A DNA stretch of 8,702 nt from Phycisphaerae bacterium. Its GTDB lineage: Bacteria > Planctomycetota > Phycisphaerae > UBA1845 > Fen-1342. The notes under the pieces are model-generated. The model was given only the letters and a program-made list of their open reading frames with translations, ran no database searches and was not told the origin of the DNA. This document shows, piece after piece, positions 6,390 to 8,702 of this stretch. The position numbers and the translations under genes were made by a program. Every line of letters starts with the position of its first letter. The stretch's first letter is position 1. The DNA is taken from NCBI GenBank assembly GCA_022842805.1, contig JALHOX010000112.1:2505-11206 (forward strand), written 5' to 3'.

Positions 6390-6953
6390 TCACGCCCGCG
6401 AATCCCAAGTCGGGTCAGCGACGCCCGACTTCGCGTTTTGATAGCGGGCACAGACAAACAGCGCGTCCGACAATCGATTGAGATAGGCCACGATGTGCTC
6501 ACCCACCGGCTCGCGCTCCGCCAGCAGCAGGACCTCGCGCTCCGCCCGGCGACAGACCGTGCGGGCGACATGAAGCTGCGCCGCGCCGAGCGTGCCGCCC
6601 GGCAATATGAAATTCTCCAGCGCGGGCATGCTCTCATTGAGACGATCGATCAGCGCCTCAAGTCCGTCGATGTGCCGCTGCTCGATCTTCGGCACGGGCA
6701 TCGTGGCCTTGTCCGCCTCGGGCACGCACAAATCAGACCCGGCGTGAAACAACTCGTTCTGCACGCGCCGCATCGGCGCTAGCAGGTCGGCCACCAGGCC
6801 GCTCGCCAGCGCCACGCCAAGCTGCGAGTTCAGCTCGTCCAGCGTTCCATAGGCGCAAATGCGTTGCGAAGTCTTCGGCACGCGCGTGCCCGTCCCAAGT
6901 CCGGTCGTACCGTCGTCGCCGGTTCGGGTGTAGATGCGGGTGAGGCGAGGCAT
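6390..6953 (-). CDS. Cob(I)alamin adenosyltransferase, PduO type
   Basis: This ATP:cob(I)yrinic acid a,c-diamide (corrinoid) adenosyltransferase (EC 2.5.1.17) transfers adenosyl from ATP to Co(I) to make adenosylcobalamin. At 187 aa it matches the PduO-type five-helix family, which works as a cytoplasmic trimer. The N-terminal ATP-binding motif TRTGDDGTTGLGTGTRVPK (9-27), AYGTLDELNSQLG (34-46), FILPGGTLGAAQLHVARTVCRRAER (115-139) and YLNRLSDALFVCAR (157-170) are all present with the conserved Arg and Asp residues. The ATG at 6951-6953 has GGAG (6961-6964 on +) seven nt upstream. It is the first gene of a minus-strand unit that runs on to the DUF255 gene. I see no cobalamin riboswitch in front of it. 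PduO and CobA names are used loosely for this family, so no symbol is given. Confidence 0.95.
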   Translation of the reverse strand: MPRLTRIYTRTGDDGTTGLGTGTRVPKTSQRICAYGTLDELNSQLGVALASGLVADLLAPMRRVQNELFHAGSDLCVPEADKATMPVPKIEQRHIDGLEALIDRLNESMPALENFILPGGTLGAAQLHVARTVCRRAEREVLLLAEREPVGEHIVAYLNRLSDALFVCARYQNAKSGVADPTWDSRA

Positions 6954-7320
6954 GGGGACGCTCCGATCGAAATTTCCAGCGGCGAGGAAGGCCGGTGAGA
7001 CGGCGCCGCCGTCAAACGGTGAACCCCAGAGACGCGAACTCGCACGCGGAGGCAGCGACTCCGCCGAATCCCTGGTTCACTCTCGCACCGGTTCACGCAA
7101 CGCAACACGGTTTCTCTGTTTCACGCCGGCTACGCCAACGCCCACGCATTCTAGGACCGCCCTCCGGATTTCGCCGCGATTCGCACCTAAATTGGCCGCG
7201 GCCCTCGCGCGATTCGTAGGCTTCTCTTGGCAATCTGGGTAACAGCTCGCAGACCCCGCGGCGAACGGTACGCCGTCGACGGGCGCGACACGACACCGAT
7301 TTCACCGCGAGGTCACACCG
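6954..7320. promoter_or_regulatory. Divergent intergenic region, presumably with both promoters
   Basis: This 367-nt gap separates the minus-strand adenosyltransferase from the plus-strand 144-aa gene, so both promoters should be here. I found no convincing -35/-10 pair on either strand and no B12 box. Visible structure: a stem GACGGC (6999-7004) with GCCGTC (7008-7013); GTGAACC (7019-7025) inverted against GGTTCAC (7074-7080), which recurs directly at 7090-7096; and a GCGGAG/CTCCGC stem nested inside (about 7047-7064). The three GGTTCAC copies could be an operator or a leader fold of the adenosyltransferase mRNA. Confidence 0.5.
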
Positions 7321-7755
7321 ATGGACGGCAACTGGAAGAAATCATTTCTGGATCGCCTGAATCAGGCGCAGACCAACTGGGTCCGCGAGTTCGAGGAGTC
7401 GGTCGAAAAGGCCGTCGGCCCCGCTTTCGACGAGATGCGCGGCTTCCTCGCCGAAAACGGTTTCCGCGTTTCCAAGCCGCTACGCGAAGAGGGCCGCCGC
7501 TCCTTCAAGTTTGAGCTGGCCGAGAACGCCTATCTGCTCGTGCTCTTCCGCTCGGCCGGCATCGGCGAGTTCGAGATTCGGGCCGAGTGCTTCGTGCCGG
7601 GCCAGCAGCCGCTGCTGACCAAGGCCATCGCCCGCAACAAGGACCTCAACCCAACCTGGGCCCAGCAGCAGTTCGAAACCGCGCTGGACAACTTCGTCGG
7701 CCTGCTCGCCGGCGAACAGATGGAAGCGCCGCAGGAAGAACTCGTCGGCGTCTGA
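7321..7755 (+). CDS. Conserved-looking protein of unknown function, 144 aa
   Basis: I do not recognise a named family. The 144-aa product has no signal peptide or membrane segment. Residues 1-45 read as amphipathic helix (WKKSFLDRLNQAQTNWVREFEESVEKAVGPAFDEM), then comes a mixed strand/helix part with RRSFKFELAENAYLLVLFRSAGIGEFEIRAECFVPG (about 59-94), and a C-terminal helix (AQQQFETALDNFVGLLAG) ends in an acidic tail. The alternating hydrophobic strands suggest a small alpha+beta cytoplasmic fold. Coding status is supported by GC-rich third positions, an ATG with GAGG (7309-7312) eight nt upstream, and a balanced soluble composition. It is probably transcribed alone, since a 201-nt gap with an inverted repeat follows. 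Confidence 0.8.
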   Translation: MDGNWKKSFLDRLNQAQTNWVREFEESVEKAVGPAFDEMRGFLAENGFRVSKPLREEGRRSFKFELAENAYLLVLFRSAGIGEFEIRAECFVPGQQPLLTKAIARNKDLNPTWAQQQFETALDNFVGLLAGEQMEAPQEELVGV

Positions 7756-7800
7756 CGCGCGACGATCTACGCCGTAGCCCCGCAACGGGCTTCAGGCTTC

Positions 7801-7844
7801 ATGTGTCAGGGTAGGGCTCGTGAGCGGGTCTTGCCCTGACACAT
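7801..7844 (+). terminator. 11-bp inverted repeat hairpin after the 144-aa gene
   Basis: ATGTGTCAGGG (7801-7811) and CCCTGACACAT (7834-7844) are perfectly complementary. A smaller stem, GCTC (7816-7819) with GAGC (7822-7825), sits inside the 22-nt loop. It begins 45 nt after the stop codon of the 144-aa gene. There is no T-tract, so intrinsic termination is doubtful; alternatives are mRNA 3'-end protection, a repeat-family copy or an operator for the next gene. Confidence 0.55.
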
Positions 7845-7956
7845 CTCACGTCTCGCCAGATACGTCTGTACGCCGACGGGCAACCGCGCTTCATCGCGTT
7901 CCGCCCGATTCAATCCGACCCGCCTTTGAGTTAAAATGCCCGGCAGAGGGCAACGC

Positions 7957-8550
7957 ATGTCGGCCGGCGAACGCACCTATCAGCCCGGAGAGTTCATCGA
8001 CGCGCCGCTGCGCAACTACCTCGCGCAGCTCGCCTCCGAGACGCCGACGCCCGGCGGCGGAAGCTGCGCTGCGCTGGTCGCGGCGTTGGCGGCGGGGTTG
8101 GGGGAGATGGTCGCCGCCTTCACTGTCGGCCGGGCCAAGTTCGCGGCCGTCGAGCCCGACGTCCGCATCATTCGCGAACACCTGGGCCAGGCTCGCGAGA
8201 TGCTGCAGCGCCTCATCGATCAGGATGCCGAGGCCTACGCCGGCCTTTCCGCCGCGTTCAAGCTCGACCGCACCGACCCCCTGCGTGGCGGCAAGATTCA
8301 ATCGGCTGCGGCGATCGCCGCCGGTGTGCCCTTTCAGACCGCGGTGCTGGCGCGGCGCGTCGGCTCCGATTTGCAGACGCTGCAATCGATCGCCAATCCC
8401 AATCTCATCACCGATGTGAAAGCGGGTCTGGCCTTCGCACAAGCCGCATTTTCCGCGGCGATCGCCAACACGCAGGCGAATCTGCCCTACATGGAATCGC
8501 GCGACGCGGAGCGCATGCGCGGCGAGCTGCGGGCCATCGGCGTCGGCTGA
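7957..8550 (+). CDS. Cyclodeaminase/cyclohydrolase family protein (FTCD_C / FchA-like)
   Basis: This 197-aa protein belongs to the family of the C-terminal formiminotetrahydrofolate cyclodeaminase domain and of the stand-alone methenyltetrahydrofolate cyclohydrolase FchA. These act on folate one-carbon units in the cytoplasm as all-helical dimers. The family motif PTPGGGSCAALVAALAAGL is at 30-48, DAEAYAGL (90-97) matches the conserved Asp region, and NPNLITDVKAGLAFAQAAFSAAIANTQANL (147-176) matches the C-terminal helices. I chose the ATG at 7957 because AGAGGG (7945-7950) lies six nt upstream. The ATG at 7936 would add seven residues but lacks a good ribosome site. Deaminase and cyclohydrolase activities cannot be told apart from sequence. 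There is no histidine-degradation neighbour, which slightly favours a cyclohydrolase-type role. Confidence 0.88.
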   Translation: MSAGERTYQPGEFIDAPLRNYLAQLASETPTPGGGSCAALVAALAAGLGEMVAAFTVGRAKFAAVEPDVRIIREHLGQAREMLQRLIDQDAEAYAGLSAAFKLDRTDPLRGGKIQSAAAIAAGVPFQTAVLARRVGSDLQTLQSIANPNLITDVKAGLAFAQAAFSAAIANTQANLPYMESRDAERMRGELRAIGVG

Positions 8551-8555
8551 TGGTC

Positions 8556-8590
8556 TCTTCAGCTCGAAACTCGGCCCTCGCAACCCGCTG
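8556..8590 (-). repeat. Heptamer array flush with the dockerin-tailed gene stop
   Basis: Read on the minus strand directly after TAG (8593-8591), five heptamers follow at exact period 7. They include TTGCGAG (second), TTTCGAG (fourth) and CTGAAGA (last). The array after ald uses the same words (TTTCGAG, TTGCGGG) and also ends in YTGAAGA. It fills nearly all of the 40-nt gap between the two convergent stop codons. Confidence 0.72.
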
Positions 8591-8702
8591 CTAGCCCGTC
8601 AGCCCCGCCACAAACGCCCCGATATCCCCGACGCTCACCACGCCGTCGCCATTGACGTCGGCGGCGAGGATGTTGCAGCCCGGATTGACGAACGCGTACG
8701 CA
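8591..8702 (-). CDS. C-terminus of a secreted protein with a dockerin/EF-hand-type tail (partial)
   Basis: The last 36 codons of a minus-strand gene entering from the right edge end at TAG (8593-8591). They encode AYAFVNPGCN, then ILAADVNGDGVVSVGDI, then GAFVAGLTG. DVNGDGVVSVGD has the Ca-binding loop spacing of a type I dockerin or EF-hand repeat, and the GD-I-x-x-FV-x-x-L-T-G ending is the style of C-terminal modules on many secreted planctomycete proteins. In that group the module is thought to act in surface attachment or sorting, not in cellulosome assembly. The catalytic or binding part lies outside the window, so the protein's function is unknown. The gene converges on the FTCD_C-family gene with a 40-nt gap. 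Confidence 0.8.
   Translation of the reverse strand, partial: AYAFVNPGCNILAADVNGDGVVSVGDIGAFVAGLTG

Noticed and set aside
6406..6408. TTG as the start of the DUF255 gene
   Set aside because: It overlaps the adenosyltransferase end by 19 nt, has no Shine-Dalgarno, and codon usage is weaker in the first 39 codons. The ATG at 6177 or GTG at 6291 is better.
4084..6441. Plus-strand frames of 339 and 433 aa opposite the DUF255 gene
   Set aside because: The minus-strand frame carries CHWC and the other DUF255 motifs along its length; the plus frames are Arg/His-rich shadows.
6954..7140. Cobalamin riboswitch before the adenosyltransferase
   Set aside because: I looked on the minus strand for the B12 box (GCCACTG) and the conserved core and found neither.
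7227..7255. TTGGCA as a -35 for the 144-aa gene
   Set aside because: No -10-like sequence lies 16-18 nt downstream.

Overview
The window is GC-rich DNA that most resembles a planctomycete, probably of the Phycisphaerae or a related uncultured lineage. Three things point there. A partial gene at the right edge ends in the Ca-binding dockerin/EF-hand tail (NGDG..SVGDI..FV) common on secreted planctomycete proteins. Short palindromes and degenerate tandem repeats fill the gaps between genes. The gene set is also typical: an exported-type DUF255 protein, an orphan HlyD/ABC pair, a PduO-type adenosyltransferase and an FTCD_C-family protein. This assignment is inference from sequence style, not from a marker gene.

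Layout. Positions 1-47 hold the last codons of an unidentified + strand gene. Alanine dehydrogenase (ald, 232-1338, +) follows, then a 269-nt gap with a long hairpin and a second hairpin. Next come a HlyD/MacA-type membrane fusion protein (1608-2984, +) and a MacB/LolD-type ABC ATPase (3021-3758, +). No FtsX/MacB permease follows this pair. The gap at 3759-3888 carries a heptamer array, a palindrome, a good intrinsic terminator and a further hairpin. On the minus strand, a PduO-type cob(I)alamin adenosyltransferase (6390-6953) lies upstream of a long thioredoxin-fold DUF255/YyaL-type protein (3889-6177, or longer at its N-terminus). A 367-nt divergent intergenic region (6954-7320) separates these from an unrecognised 144-aa gene (7321-7755, +), a gap with an 11-bp inverted repeat, and a cyclodeaminase/cyclohydrolase-family gene (7957-8550, +). 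That last gene converges on the partial dockerin-tailed gene (8591-8702, -).

How they work together. MFP and ATPase should form two parts of a tripartite-type exporter or lipoprotein-handling complex whose permease must be encoded elsewhere. The adenosyltransferase supplies adenosylcobalamin and is co-oriented with the DUF255 gene. Ald (alanine to pyruvate plus ammonia) and the FTCD_C protein (folate one-carbon chemistry) are ordinary metabolic genes with no visible link to each other.

Most interesting signals. (1) Degenerate 7-bp-period arrays begin exactly at the stop codons of three unrelated genes; two of them share the same heptamer words and the same end word, and at ald the array is mirrored into a long hairpin with a UUCG loop. 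(2) A segment of about 50 codons inside the DUF255 gene looks like intergenic repeat DNA captured in frame: a perfect four-tract G-quadruplex motif plus a palindrome of the type seen between genes.
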